From positions 62,001 through 126,000 of the forward strand of contig NZ_JADQTO010000011.1 in the NCBI RefSeq assembly GCF_015704865.1: DNA of 64,000 nucleotides, in the 5' to 3' direction. A program made the translations under genes and the position numbers. The notes under the pieces were generated by a model. That model was not told the DNA's origin. It saw nothing but the letters and a program-made list of their open reading frames with translations, and did no database searches. Shown piece by piece: positions 1 through 7,663 of this stretch; positions within the stretch are counted from its first letter, which is position 1; every line of letters starts with the position of its first letter. The stretch is from Actinoplanes aureus (GTDB taxonomy: Bacteria; Actinomycetota; Actinomycetes; Mycobacteriales; Micromonosporaceae).

Positions 1-2
1 AC

Positions 3-1166
3 ATGGTGGCGGTCTCCTCCGGCTCCTCGGGCCGGCCCACCGTCTGGCCCCGCTCGCTTGTCGACGAACTGGCCGTGACCGCCCGCTTCGAGCAGGTCTT
101 CGCCGACGGTTTCGGTGCCGCCGGGCGCAGCACGCTTGCGGTGGTCTGCTTCGCCCTCGGCAACTGGGTCGGCGGCATGTACACCGCCGCCGCCTGCCGG
201 CACCTCGCCGCCAAGGGTTACCCGATCACCGTCGCCACACCGGGCAACGACGTTGCCGAGATCCTCCGGGTGGTCGCCGAGCTCGGCCCGCTCTTCGACC
301 AGGTCGTCCTGCTCGGCTACCCGCCGTTCATCAAGAACGTGATCGACGCGGGGACCGGCTGGTCCGCGTACCGAATCAAGATCGTGCTGGCCGGTGAGGT
401 CTTCAGCGAAGCCTGGCGCGATCTGGTCGCGGCGCGGGCCGGCATGGCGGATCCGGCCGCGGACGCGGCCTCCCTCTACGGCACGGCCGACGCCGGGGTG
501 CTGGGCAACGAAACCCCGTTGAGCGTACGGGTGCGCCGGTTCCTCGCCGACCGCCCGGAGATCGCCGTCCCGCTGTTCGGCGACGCCCGCCTGCCCACCC
601 TGGTCCAGTACGATCCGGCCGCCCGGTTCTTCGAGATCGTCGACGGCACCCTCGCGTTCACCGCCGACGGCGCGTTGCCGCTGCTGCGCTACCACATCGC
701 CGACGAGGGTGGCCTGATCAGCCACGCCGACCTGATGACGCTGTGCCGCGACCACGGCTTCGACCCGGGCGACGGTCCGGACCTGCCGTTCGTCTACGTG
801 TTCGGCCGCTCCCTGTTCACGGTCTCGTTCTTCGGTGCCAACGTCTACCCGGAGAACGTCACCGTCGGCCTGGAACGCCCGCACGTCGCGGGGCGGGTCA
901 CCGGCAAGTTCGTGCTGAGCAGCGTCGAGGACGCCGATCGGGACCGGTGGTTGTCGGTGGTGGTGGAGCTGGCGCCGGGCGCGGCCGGCACCCCCGAACT
1001 GGCCGCGACCGTCGCCGAGTCGATCCGCGCCGAGCTGCTACGGCTGAACAGCGAGTTCGCGCACTACGTGCCGGCGGAGTATCAGCTGCCGCGGGTGGAA
1101 TTGCGTGCGGCCGGCGACCCGGAGTATTTCCCGGCCGGGGTCAAGCATCGCTACACGCGGCCGTGA
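3..1166 (+). CDS. PaaK-like adenylate-forming enzyme, 5' end cut off by the window
   Basis: This looks like the C-terminal 387 residues of a phenylacetate-CoA ligase-type enzyme of the ANL superfamily. Such enzymes activate a carboxylic acid with ATP to an acyl-adenylate, usually before thioester formation. The Gly/Ser-rich ATP loop SSGSSGRPTVWPRS lies at residues 5-18, and PaaK-like core segments follow (FGRSLFTVSFFGANVYPENV near residue 270; C-terminal GVKHRYT). Family members are about 430-450 aa, so roughly 50 or more N-terminal residues lie upstream of base 1 and the first Met here is internal. The substrate cannot be read from the sequence. A specialised-metabolism role is possible but unsupported within the window. 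Confidence 0.75.
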   Translation: MVAVSSGSSGRPTVWPRSLVDELAVTARFEQVFADGFGAAGRSTLAVVCFALGNWVGGMYTAAACRHLAAKGYPITVATPGNDVAEILRVVAELGPLFDQVVLLGYPPFIKNVIDAGTGWSAYRIKIVLAGEVFSEAWRDLVAARAGMADPAADAASLYGTADAGVLGNETPLSVRVRRFLADRPEIAVPLFGDARLPTLVQYDPAARFFEIVDGTLAFTADGALPLLRYHIADEGGLISHADLMTLCRDHGFDPGDGPDLPFVYVFGRSLFTVSFFGANVYPENVTVGLERPHVAGRVTGKFVLSSVEDADRDRWLSVVVELAPGAAGTPELAATVAESIRAELLRLNSEFAHYVPAEYQLPRVELRAAGDPEYFPAGVKHRYTRP

Positions 1167-1319
1167 CTCCTCCCCGATATCGGGTCCGACGAGTGGTTCG
1201 AATGTGGCACCGTAACGGCTGCCCATACTGGCCGTAGATGCCACCGTGGCGTTTTCCCATCAGGGTGCCGGAGCCGGAAGAATGCGATGTCTTCACCGGA
1301 AATCGAGGAGACATTTTCC

Positions 1320-1772
1320 ATGCGTAAATTGTTGGTGACCGGCATTTCGCTGGCTTTCGCGACCGTCGGCGCCCTTGCCGTCTCGTCGCCCGCGTCGGCG
1401 GCGCCGGCTCTGCGTTTCCACAGCACGCAGTACGACTCGCCGGGCAAGGACACCCGCAGCAACAAGAGCCTGAACGCCGAGTGGATCTCGCTGGTCAACA
1501 CCGGCAAGAAGGCGGTCGACCTGAAGGGCTGGACGATCGTCGACAAGTCGCGGACGTACACCTTCGGCAGCGTGCGGATCGCCGCGAACGGTGGCCGGAT
1601 CTGGCTGCACACCGGGTCGGCCCGCGACACCGCCCGGCACGTCTACTGGGGAAGCGGCAACTACGTCTGGAACAACACCGGTGACACCGCGGTGCTCCGG
1701 ACGCCGGCGAAGAAGCAGCACGACAAGTGCACGTGGGGGAACAAGAGCGGGCGTACCAAGATTGCCTGCTGA
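1320..1772 (+). CDS. secreted lamin-tail-domain (LTD) protein
   Basis: A 150-aa exported protein. A Sec signal peptide (MRKLLVTG, hydrophobic core, cleavage near SPASAAP at about residue 25) precedes one lamin-tail-like beta-sandwich. Diagnostic pieces are LNAEWISLVNTGKKAVDLKG, then WTIVDKSRTYTF, and NNTGDTAVL near the end. The ATG at 1320 was chosen because GAGGAG at 1305-1310 is well spaced from it; the frame extends to 1287 without another ribosome site. Bacterial LTD proteins are extracellular and probably bind surfaces or nucleic acids, but this role is not established. It stands alone and is convergent with the WD40 gene. Confidence 0.85.
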   Translation: MRKLLVTGISLAFATVGALAVSSPASAAPALRFHSTQYDSPGKDTRSNKSLNAEWISLVNTGKKAVDLKGWTIVDKSRTYTFGSVRIAANGGRIWLHTGSARDTARHVYWGSGNYVWNNTGDTAVLRTPAKKQHDKCTWGNKSGRTKIAC

Positions 1773-1775
1773 GCG

Positions 1776-1820
1776 GGTGGGTGGGCGCGGTGATCCGCTC
1801 GCTGGTCGCGCCCACCCACC
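1776..1820. terminator. bidirectional hairpin between convergent genes
   Basis: Perfect 14-bp inverted repeat GGTGGGTGGGCGCG (1776-1789) and its complement (1807-1820) with a 17-nt loop. It sits exactly between the stop codons of two convergent genes. There is no U-tract, as is common in high-GC actinomycetes. Confidence 0.7.
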
Positions 1821-1826
1821 GCCGGC

Positions 1827-4800
1827 TCAGTGGCAGACCGGCCGCGGCGGCAGGTCCGGGGCGAACCGCTGCCACAGCTCCGGGCCGAGGTCCCGGCCGG
1901 CCATCCGGCAGGCCACGGTGACCGGGTCGGCGAGGACCTCGAGGATGGGGGAGAGGTCGCGCAACTGCACGACGGACGTGTTCGTGTAGTGGCCGGTGAG
2001 GAAGCCGCCGGCGATCTGCGCGGTCGCCATCAGGCCGTTCGGGGCCACGGCGACGTGCTCGTAGAACGGGTTGTCGTCGGCGCTGGCGAACGCGGTGGCC
2101 TCCGCCGGGTGGGCCGGGTCGCTGACGTCCCAGACGTTCATCGCGCCGACCGCGCTGAGGATCAGCGTGTCCCTGTGCAGCACAGCCCGCATGCCGCTGC
2201 CGCCGTGCAGCGGCGGCTGCGTCGCCAGCAGTGTGGGATCGGCCGGATCCGAAGTGTCCCAGAGCAGGCCCGGCCCGGTTCCGACGGTTGCGACCATGAG
2301 CCGGCCGTCCGCGCTGAATACGACCGAGCCGGGGTGCTCGCCGACGGTGAACCGGCGCTGCGCGGCGGGCGCCGGCCGGGCCGGGTCGGCCACGTTCCAC
2401 CAGGTCGCGACGTCGTGTGTCACGGTGGCGAGGGTGCGTCCGTCCGGTGTGAACGCGGCAACCGGTCGCGGGCCGGCGGGCAGCTCCGCGACGAGCCGGG
2501 GCTGGTCACGCGTCTCCCACAGGCGTACCGGCTTCTCGGGATCGTCGGGGTCCTTGCCGGGGACGGCGGCGAGCAGGCTGCCGTCGGGCGACAGCGCCAG
2601 CGGAGACAGGGCGTCGTCGTCGAGGCGGGGAATCGAGCCGGTCCGGTGCAGGGAGCCGACCGTCCACAAGCCGATGCCACCGTCGTCGTCGGGTGCCGCG
2701 TAGGTTCGCCCGTCGGCGCTGAACACGGCGGGCAGGGACGAACCGGGTGTGCCGCGGCCGTCGCGCGGCCCGACGGCCCGGAGGCGGCGGGGACGCGCCG
2801 GGTCGGCGGCATCCCAGAGCGTGGCGGCCCCGCCGGAGGCCGTCACCAGGAGCCGGCCGCCCGGCAGGAACGCCAGGCCGGTGACGTGGGCGGTGCCGAG
2901 CGGCAATGTCGTGATCGCGGGTGGTGATTCGCGGTCCGCCACCCGCCACAGGGAATGTCCTCCGCTGCCGGCCCGCACCAGGGCGGTCCGGCCGTCCGGG
3001 GAGAGGTCGGCTCCGGTCACCTGGCCGGCGCCCAGATGCAGGAATCGCAGCCACTCCGGTGCGGAATCGCCGATCCGCCAGACCTCGGCGGTTCCCCCGG
3101 CCGCGGCCACCAGCTGTGAACCGTCCGGAGTGAAGGCGACCGTGTCGGCGGATAGACCCGCCCGGGACCGGGAGCGGACCCGGTCCGCCCGTTGCGGCGC
3201 CGACGGCTTCCGTACGTCCCACAGCTCGATGTCACCGCCGTACCGGCCGACCGCCAGCGTGCCCGTCGAGGAGAGCGCGAGGCAGTTCGACCCGGCCGGA
3301 AGCGTAGCGGCGATGCGGGGCCGGTCCGGGCGGGTGAGGTCGGCGATGACGACGCGCTCGTACTCGCCGAACACCAGGGTCCGGGAGTCCGCCGAGAAGG
3401 CCATGGGCGGCTCGCTGCCAGTGATCGTCGCGGGAATGGTGGCGAGCCGGCGCGGCCGCTCGATATCCGCCACCGACCACAGGCCGACCGGCTGCCCCTC
3501 CGCCGCCGTCGCGAGCAGGCCGCTGGGTGCGAACTGGACCTGGTGGGCGGGGTGACCGGTGATCGAGGGCGCGGCCTGCCGGTCGAGCGGGAGCAGCGCC
3601 AGCCGGCCGTCGACGGCGAGAGCGACCGTCCGGCCGTCCGGAGCGAACGCGCACCCGGACACCTGGCCGCCGACGGTGATCGCCCGGTCCAGACCGGGCC
3701 GGGCGGTGTCCCAGAGCCGCAGCTCGCTGGGCATGCCCTCGCGATGCCGCAGGGTGGCGACCCGGGTGCCGTCGGGCGACCACGTCTGCGGGCCACAGGA
3801 CCGGTCGTAGTCGGCGTCCGGCAGGGTGCCGGCGTAGCGGTTTGCCAGCACGCTCTGCACCAGGGCGTTGCGGGCGCCGGGAGCGCCGAGCCGGACCGCG
3901 AGGGCTTCCAGCAGCAGCGCACCGGCAGGATCGGTCTGGCGGATGTCGGCGGCGGCGGCCGGGAGCCCGGCGGCGACCTCCCGGAGGTGCGCGGCGCGGG
4001 ATCCGCGGGCGGCGGCCAGGGCGCCGCCGGCCACGCCGGACGCGGCCAGCACGACCGCGACGAGCAGGGCGGCGAAGGACGGATTCATTCGGGTACGGCA
4101 CGCGCGTACCGCCGCGGCCAGATCGCCCGCGAACCGCACCCGGGCGTCGCGCAGCAACGGACCCGGCACCGCGTCGGCGTCACCCGGCGGAGCCAGGACG
4201 ACCCGCAGCCGCAGCCGGATCGCCTCCTCCAGCTTGTTACGGATACCACCGACCGGGGCGAGCCGGGCGTCCGGCCGCAGCTCAGCGGTGATCGCGCAGC
4301 GCCGGTCCAGCCGGCGTGCCCGCAGCAGCGGTGGGGTACGGCGGGACAGATCGGCCAGCCCCACCCCGAAGGCGGCGCCGAGCGACCCACCGGCCACCTC
4401 GTCGCAGGCCAGGCCGTCGGTGGTGAGCCGCCACACCACGCACCGTCCGTGCAGAGGCGCGGCCGTGGCCCAGGCCGCGTCCAGGGCCGCGGCGAACCGG
4501 CGGTCGGCGACCAGGAACAGCATGGCCCGCGGATCCGGGTAGAGCCCGGGCGGCCCGCCGCCGAGCAGGGTCAGCCGCAGGACGCCGTGCCCGCCGGTGG
4601 AGCGGCGGTCGAACAGCACCGGCAGTTCGACCTCGCGGCGTTTGCCGGGCCAGGTGGGGGTCAGCGCGCGCACCAGAAGGGCGGCGTAGCCGATGGATGC
4701 CCGGCCCGCCGGGGTGGCGTCGTCAGCGATGACCGCGAGCCGGCGCGCGGCGGCCGCCGCACCCGGATCCGGCAGGTCCGTGGCGATGCCGGCGCCGGTC

Positions 4801-5264
4801 AGCGGCAGGGTCGGCAGCACGTTCGCCCGCCGCCAGTGCGCGGCGGCGTCGCGCACCCGGTCGTCGAGAGCTTGCGGCAGCCAGGTGGCGGTGGGCGGCG
4901 CGGGGAGAGGAGCGGGGGCGCCGGGTTGCTCGGTGGCGGTGGGCGCCGGGGCCGTAGCATCGCGGGCCGCGGGCTGTTCGGTGCTGGTTAGCAGGGCGGT
5001 CACAGCGGTGGCCGCGCGGGCCGCGGACAGGGCTGAGCCGACGACCTCGGCCTGTGCCAGGCGGGAGCGGCCGGGCCAGCTCGCCCGGTTTGCCAGGGCC
5101 TGGGCGGCGTCACCGTGGTCGGCCAGCCTGGCGGTCAGTCCGGCTAGCGCGGCCGGGTCGCCGGCCGCGCCACGGCACAGTTCGAACCAGGTGCCCGGGC
5201 CGTACAACAGGCGGCTGCACAGTTCGGACCGGTCGGCGGCCGGGGCCGCCTCAGCCGGCGGCAT
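1827..5264 (-). CDS. Lon-like (S16) peptidase domain, TM segment and WD40 propeller fusion
   Basis: An 1145-aa protein, last gene of a three-gene operon. Residues 1-130 are helical and Ala/Pro-rich. Residues about 190-390 resemble the Lon (S16) proteolytic domain: GGSLGAA places Ser294 where Lon has GPSAG, and AITAELRPDARLAPVGGIRN-K-LEEAIR matches Lon's AMTGEITLRGRVLPIGGLKEKL, with Lys344 at the catalytic lysine. Ser-Lys spacing is 50, against 43 in E. coli Lon. No AAA+ module precedes it. A single TM helix (about 397-416) leads to about 13 WD40-type repeats (SPDGR/TLWD motifs) to the end. If the orientation is peptidase-in, the propeller would lie outside the membrane. Inference: a propeller-gated membrane peptidase, perhaps in signalling or conflict. 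An inactive S16 fold is the main alternative. Confidence 0.72.
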   Translation of the reverse strand: MPPAEAAPAADRSELCSRLLYGPGTWFELCRGAAGDPAALAGLTARLADHGDAAQALANRASWPGRSRLAQAEVVGSALSAARAATAVTALLTSTEQPAARDATAPAPTATEQPGAPAPLPAPPTATWLPQALDDRVRDAAAHWRRANVLPTLPLTGAGIATDLPDPGAAAAARRLAVIADDATPAGRASIGYAALLVRALTPTWPGKRREVELPVLFDRRSTGGHGVLRLTLLGGGPPGLYPDPRAMLFLVADRRFAAALDAAWATAAPLHGRCVVWRLTTDGLACDEVAGGSLGAAFGVGLADLSRRTPPLLRARRLDRRCAITAELRPDARLAPVGGIRNKLEEAIRLRLRVVLAPPGDADAVPGPLLRDARVRFAGDLAAAVRACRTRMNPSFAALLVAVVLAASGVAGGALAAARGSRAAHLREVAAGLPAAAADIRQTDPAGALLLEALAVRLGAPGARNALVQSVLANRYAGTLPDADYDRSCGPQTWSPDGTRVATLRHREGMPSELRLWDTARPGLDRAITVGGQVSGCAFAPDGRTVALAVDGRLALLPLDRQAAPSITGHPAHQVQFAPSGLLATAAEGQPVGLWSVADIERPRRLATIPATITGSEPPMAFSADSRTLVFGEYERVVIADLTRPDRPRIAATLPAGSNCLALSSTGTLAVGRYGGDIELWDVRKPSAPQRADRVRSRSRAGLSADTVAFTPDGSQLVAAAGGTAEVWRIGDSAPEWLRFLHLGAGQVTGADLSPDGRTALVRAGSGGHSLWRVADRESPPAITTLPLGTAHVTGLAFLPGGRLLVTASGGAATLWDAADPARPRRLRAVGPRDGRGTPGSSLPAVFSADGRTYAAPDDDGGIGLWTVGSLHRTGSIPRLDDDALSPLALSPDGSLLAAVPGKDPDDPEKPVRLWETRDQPRLVAELPAGPRPVAAFTPDGRTLATVTHDVATWWNVADPARPAPAAQRRFTVGEHPGSVVFSADGRLMVATVGTGPGLLWDTSDPADPTLLATQPPLHGGSGMRAVLHRDTLILSAVGAMNVWDVSDPAHPAEATAFASADDNPFYEHVAVAPNGLMATAQIAGGFLTGHYTNTSVVQLRDLSPILEVLADPVTVACRMAGRDLGPELWQRFAPDLPPRPVCH

Positions 5265-5922
5265 CCTCGATCACCTGGCGCAGCCGGTCGCCTTCCGGGC
5301 GGGACGCGACGATCCGCGCCCAGGTGGCCATTCCCGGATCCGGGGTCGCGGCGATGGACCGGGGGATCGCCGCCAGGTCGGCCGCCTCGGCCGGCAGCTC
5401 CTCGTCGAGGCTCACGTCGACCCAGCCAGGCGCGCCGGACAATCGCAGCGCGCCGGCCGAGCCGCCCGCCGGTTCCGCGACGAAGACCAGGTAGTAGCGC
5501 TCCTCGCCGTGGGCGCTTGTCACGTCGACCGGCAGCAGCTCGGTGGCGGGCACGTCCCGGTCGACCGCCACGAGCAGCTCGATCTCGCCGGGTCCGGACT
5601 CGCGGATGGTCACCCGGCGCCCGGCAGCGGTCCACCGGGCTTCCAGCCGGTCCGGGTCTTGCGGTGCGGCGAGCCGCAGCGCCGCCCGGTCGAACCTCGG
5701 AAGCCGGATCCGGGAGCCGTCCACCCGCGGTGCGGCCAGCGGATTCGGGCGGCCGGGCGGCGGTGCGACGACCGGCAGCGGGGGCAGCCGGAACCCGAGC
5801 AGCCCGGACCAGAAACGGCGCCACAGCCCGTAACCCTCGATGCCGCGCTCGGCCGGCGCCCGCTCGCCGCCGGCCGGCATTCCGATCAGGCCGCGCCAGA
5901 AGCGCCGCGCGAGCGTACTCAT
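5251..5922 (-). CDS. uncharacterised 223-aa protein of the Lon-like/WD40 operon
   Basis: I do not recognise a family. The N-terminus carries two copies of a short aromatic-basic motif (RRFWRGLIG at residues 6-14, RRFWSGLLG at about 34-42), then a Pro-rich linker (LPPLPVVAPPPG). A mixed alpha/beta region of about 150 residues follows, in which alternating charged and hydrophobic strands suggest a beta-rich cytoplasmic domain. No signal peptide or clear TM helix is seen. The start overlaps the upstream stop by 4 nt and its own end overlaps the WD40 gene start by 14 nt, so the three genes are probably translationally coupled. The RRFW repeats could be amphipathic membrane- or partner-binding helices (inference). 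Confidence 0.7.
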   Translation of the reverse strand: MSTLARRFWRGLIGMPAGGERAPAERGIEGYGLWRRFWSGLLGFRLPPLPVVAPPPGRPNPLAAPRVDGSRIRLPRFDRAALRLAAPQDPDRLEARWTAAGRRVTIRESGPGEIELLVAVDRDVPATELLPVDVTSAHGEERYYLVFVAEPAGGSAGALRLSGAPGWVDVSLDEELPAEAADLAAIPRSIAATPDPGMATWARIVASRPEGDRLRQVIEDAAG

Positions 5923-6257
5923 GGGTTTGCGCCGTCCGGCGGCGCCGCGATCGCCTGCGCCGCGCCGATCTGGGCCAGCAGTGCCGGCGCCGAGGCGCCC
6001 ACCGCGATCGCGGTGAGCGCGCCGGAGATCTGGCTGTGCAGCAACACCGCCGCGCCCGCACCCAGCGCGAACCGGGCGATCGCGATCAAAATGTCGGCGG
6101 GCGGATCGACGTAGCGGGTCAGCGCCGGTGGCCGGCGGCCCCGGCGGCGGGCCACATGGCGTGCCTTCTGCCAGGCCACGAGGTTTCCCCAGACGGCGAC
6201 GACCTCGACGATGCCGCCGCCGATCATGCCCAGCAGCGCCGCGACCGGCCAGTCCAT
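5919..6257 (-). CDS. small two- to three-helix membrane protein, first gene of the operon
   Basis: A 112-aa protein with hydrophobic segments at residues about 5-26 and 55-75 and a weaker one at 80-105. A strongly basic loop (KARHVARRRGRRPP, about 31-44) lies between them and should be cytoplasmic by the positive-inside rule. I do not recognise a family. It heads the minus-strand operon and overlaps the 223-aa gene by 4 nt (ATGA). It may form a membrane partner for the single-TM Lon-like/WD40 protein encoded last; that is inference from gene order only. Confidence 0.7.
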   Translation of the reverse strand: MDWPVAALLGMIGGGIVEVVAVWGNLVAWQKARHVARRRGRRPPALTRYVDPPADILIAIARFALGAGAAVLLHSQISGALTAIAVGASAPALLAQIGAAQAIAAPPDGANP

Positions 6258-6455
6258 GCTCGCGTCCCCGTCGATCGGTAGTCCCGCGCAGCCTATCGGA
6301 AGCCGTCGATCAAGTGACCCCCTCGGCTACCGCGACCAGCGCTTTCCGGTCGCGCTACGCGAACGGCACCACGAAGGGCGAGCGGGCACCCGATCGGCAC
6401 CGTGAACGGCGAGCAGGCACTGTGGACGGTGAGCGTCCGCCGGCCGGACTCTCTC

Positions 6456-6508
6456 GGCCCAACGTGAGTGTTGTCTCGAGGCCGTTGAGACAGCATTGAG
6501 TGTGGGCC
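6456..6508. repeat. 53-bp hairpin repeat, copy A
   Basis: Starts GGCCCAACGTGAGTG and ends TGAGTGTGGGCC. Outer arms GGCCCA/TGGGCC and inner arms of about 7 bp around TGTCT/AGACA enclose a short GC loop. It is the more divergent copy, matching copies B and C at roughly 46 of 53 positions by eye. The downstream flank AACAAGATCAC is also shared. Confidence 0.8.
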
Positions 6509-6532
6509 GAACAAGATCACAGCCTGGACCCC

Positions 6533-6567
6533 GACCACGAAAGCTGTCGTAGAGAGCCTTCGTGGTC
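6533..6567. repeat. hairpin GACCACGAA...TTCGTGGTC
   Basis: Perfect 9-bp arms (6533-6541 and 6559-6567) separated by 17 nt, located between hairpin repeats A and B. The sequence is unrelated to either. No U-tract and no adjacent gene end, so it is probably part of the repeat block and not a terminator. Confidence 0.6.
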
Positions 6568-6579
6568 AGGGTCTTGTCC

Positions 6580-6632
6580 GGCCCAACGTGGGTGCTGTCT
6601 GGCGGCCCTTGAGACAGCATTGAGCGTGGGCC
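6580..6632. repeat. 53-bp hairpin repeat, copy B
   Basis: GGCCCA...TGCTGTCT and AGACAGCA...TGGGCC arms with a 7-nt mismatched internal loop on each side and a central GC loop. It differs from copy C at 12734-12786 at only two positions. The following AAGCAAGATCACCGCTTGGG is identical in both, so the mobile or duplicated unit extends beyond the hairpin, to about 75 bp. Confidence 0.85.
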
Positions 6633-6686
6633 AAGCAAGATCACCGCTTGGGGACCCTGACTATCGAAGCCCTCTAACGGCGCGCG

Positions 6687-6810
6687 GGCACTGTGGACGG
6701 CGAGCGTCCGCGCGGCCGGCACTGTGAACGGCGAGTGGGCAGCCGGCCGGCACTGTGAACGGCGAGTGGCCGGCCGGCCGGCACTGTATACGGCGAGTGG
6801 GCGCCCGGCT
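6687..6810. repeat. 31-bp tandem repeat, four units
   Basis: Units begin at 6687, 6718, 6749 and 6780, an exact 31-bp period. Each starts GGCACTGTGAACGGCGAG (with one or two substitutions), followed by a variable GC-rich spacer ending in GCCGGCC. Two isolated unit heads lie at 6396 and 6416. No ORF or known binding motif was recognised. Confidence 0.8.
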
Positions 6811-6830
6811 GGCCTGCGGGACCGGCTGCA

Positions 6831-6927
6831 TGGGCCCGGCGGTCGCGCTGGGGCCTGGAGTGGTCAGCCGGCTCGCGCGGGAGAGCGGGAACGGCCGAAA
6901 ATGATGGTGACGGCGTGCACGCGTACC
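6831..6927. repeat. right half of the long palindromic repeat element
   Basis: Matches the right arm of the full element at 50801-50992: CCCGGCGGTCGCGCTGGGGC, then CCGGCTCGCGCGGGAGAGCG, then an ACGCGTACC end. The left arm is absent here and is replaced by the tandem repeats. It ends 9 bp from the stop of the downstream SDR gene. Confidence 0.75.
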
Positions 6928-6936
6928 TCAAAAGGT

Positions 6937-7650
6937 TTATTGAACGCCATGAACCCGATGACCCACCGCGATCGACTCGCCGGAGATCGCCGCCGCCTGG
7001 GCGGAGGCCAGGAAGGTCACCAGGGCGGCGACCTGTTCCGGGGTGGAGTCGCCGGGACCGGCCGGGCCGGGAGCCGGGGTCGGCGTGGCCGTCACCGGGC
7101 CCGGATTCACCACATTGATAGTGATTCCGGTGCCGGCCACCGAATCGGCCAGGGCCTTCGAGGCGACGATCACGGCGGCGTTGCGGACGGCGCCCGTCAC
7201 CGAGCGGGTCAGGAAGGCGTTCTGGCCGCTGATGTTGATGATGCGGCCGAAGCCGGTCCGGCGCATGTACGGCAGCACCGCGTCGATCACCCGCAGGTAC
7301 CCGACCGCCTTCGCGTCGAACGCGTCGAGCACCTGGCCCGGGTCCTGGTCCTTCGCCGGGTCGAGGGTGGAGGCCGGCGGGGCGGCCGCGTTGACCACGA
7401 TGTCGATGGCGCCCTCGGCGGCGATCAGCTCCTCGATCGCGGGAGTGACCGAGTTCGCGTCGCGGGTGTCCAGGGTGAGTGTGCCGACCTTCGCGCCCAG
7501 GGCGCCGGCCGCCTCGGTCAGGCGGTCGGCCGTGCGCGCGGCCAGCACCACGCGCACTCGCTCCCGGATCAGCGCGGCGGCCACCGCCCGGCCGATCAGC
7601 CCGCTGCCACCGACGATCAGCGCGGTACGGCCCGCGATGCCCAGGTCCAT
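6937..7650 (-). CDS. short-chain dehydrogenase/reductase-like protein lacking the YxxxK motif
   Basis: A 237-aa Rossmann-fold protein of the SDR superfamily. The cofactor loop is GGSGLIGRAVAA (residues about 14-25), and AARTADR after strand 2 suggests NADP(H). The NAAAP segment (about 88) and NISGQ (about 136) correspond to the conserved NAG and Ser regions. The catalytic Tyr-xxx-Lys is not seen; the aligned region reads AVRNAAVIVASKALADSV. Either the enzyme belongs to a variant SDR group or it no longer catalyses hydride transfer. It follows the dehydrogenase-like lipoprotein by 13 nt on the same strand, so the two may be co-transcribed. Confidence 0.85.
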   Translation of the reverse strand: MDLGIAGRTALIVGGSGLIGRAVAAALIRERVRVVLAARTADRLTEAAGALGAKVGTLTLDTRDANSVTPAIEELIAAEGAIDIVVNAAAPPASTLDPAKDQDPGQVLDAFDAKAVGYLRVIDAVLPYMRRTGFGRIINISGQNAFLTRSVTGAVRNAAVIVASKALADSVAGTGITINVVNPGPVTATPTPAPGPAGPGDSTPEQVAALVTFLASAQAAAISGESIAVGHRVHGVQ

Positions 7651-7663
7651 GTGAAGATCCCCT

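Larger units (their letters stand above)
6258..6936. repeat. gene-free block of mixed repeats (overview)
   Basis: I find no credible gene in these 679 nt. The block holds two degenerate 18-bp units (6396-6413, 6416-6433), two 53-bp hairpin repeats (6456-6508, 6580-6632), an unrelated hairpin between them, four 31-bp tandem units (6687-6810) and one half of a long palindromic element (6831-6927). Copies of two of these families recur elsewhere in the window. Confidence 0.8.

Noticed and set aside
3192..4991. 599-codon plus-strand open frame
   Set aside because: Shadow of the Lon-like/WD40 gene; low-complexity Arg/Gly/Pro composition.
6687..6810. CRISPR array
   Set aside because: The units are contiguous 31-bp tandem copies without unique 30-40-bp spacers, and no cas genes are present.
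6211..6931. several small ORFs in the repeat block
   Set aside because: They consist of translated repeats in different frames, with no ribosome sites or conserved features.
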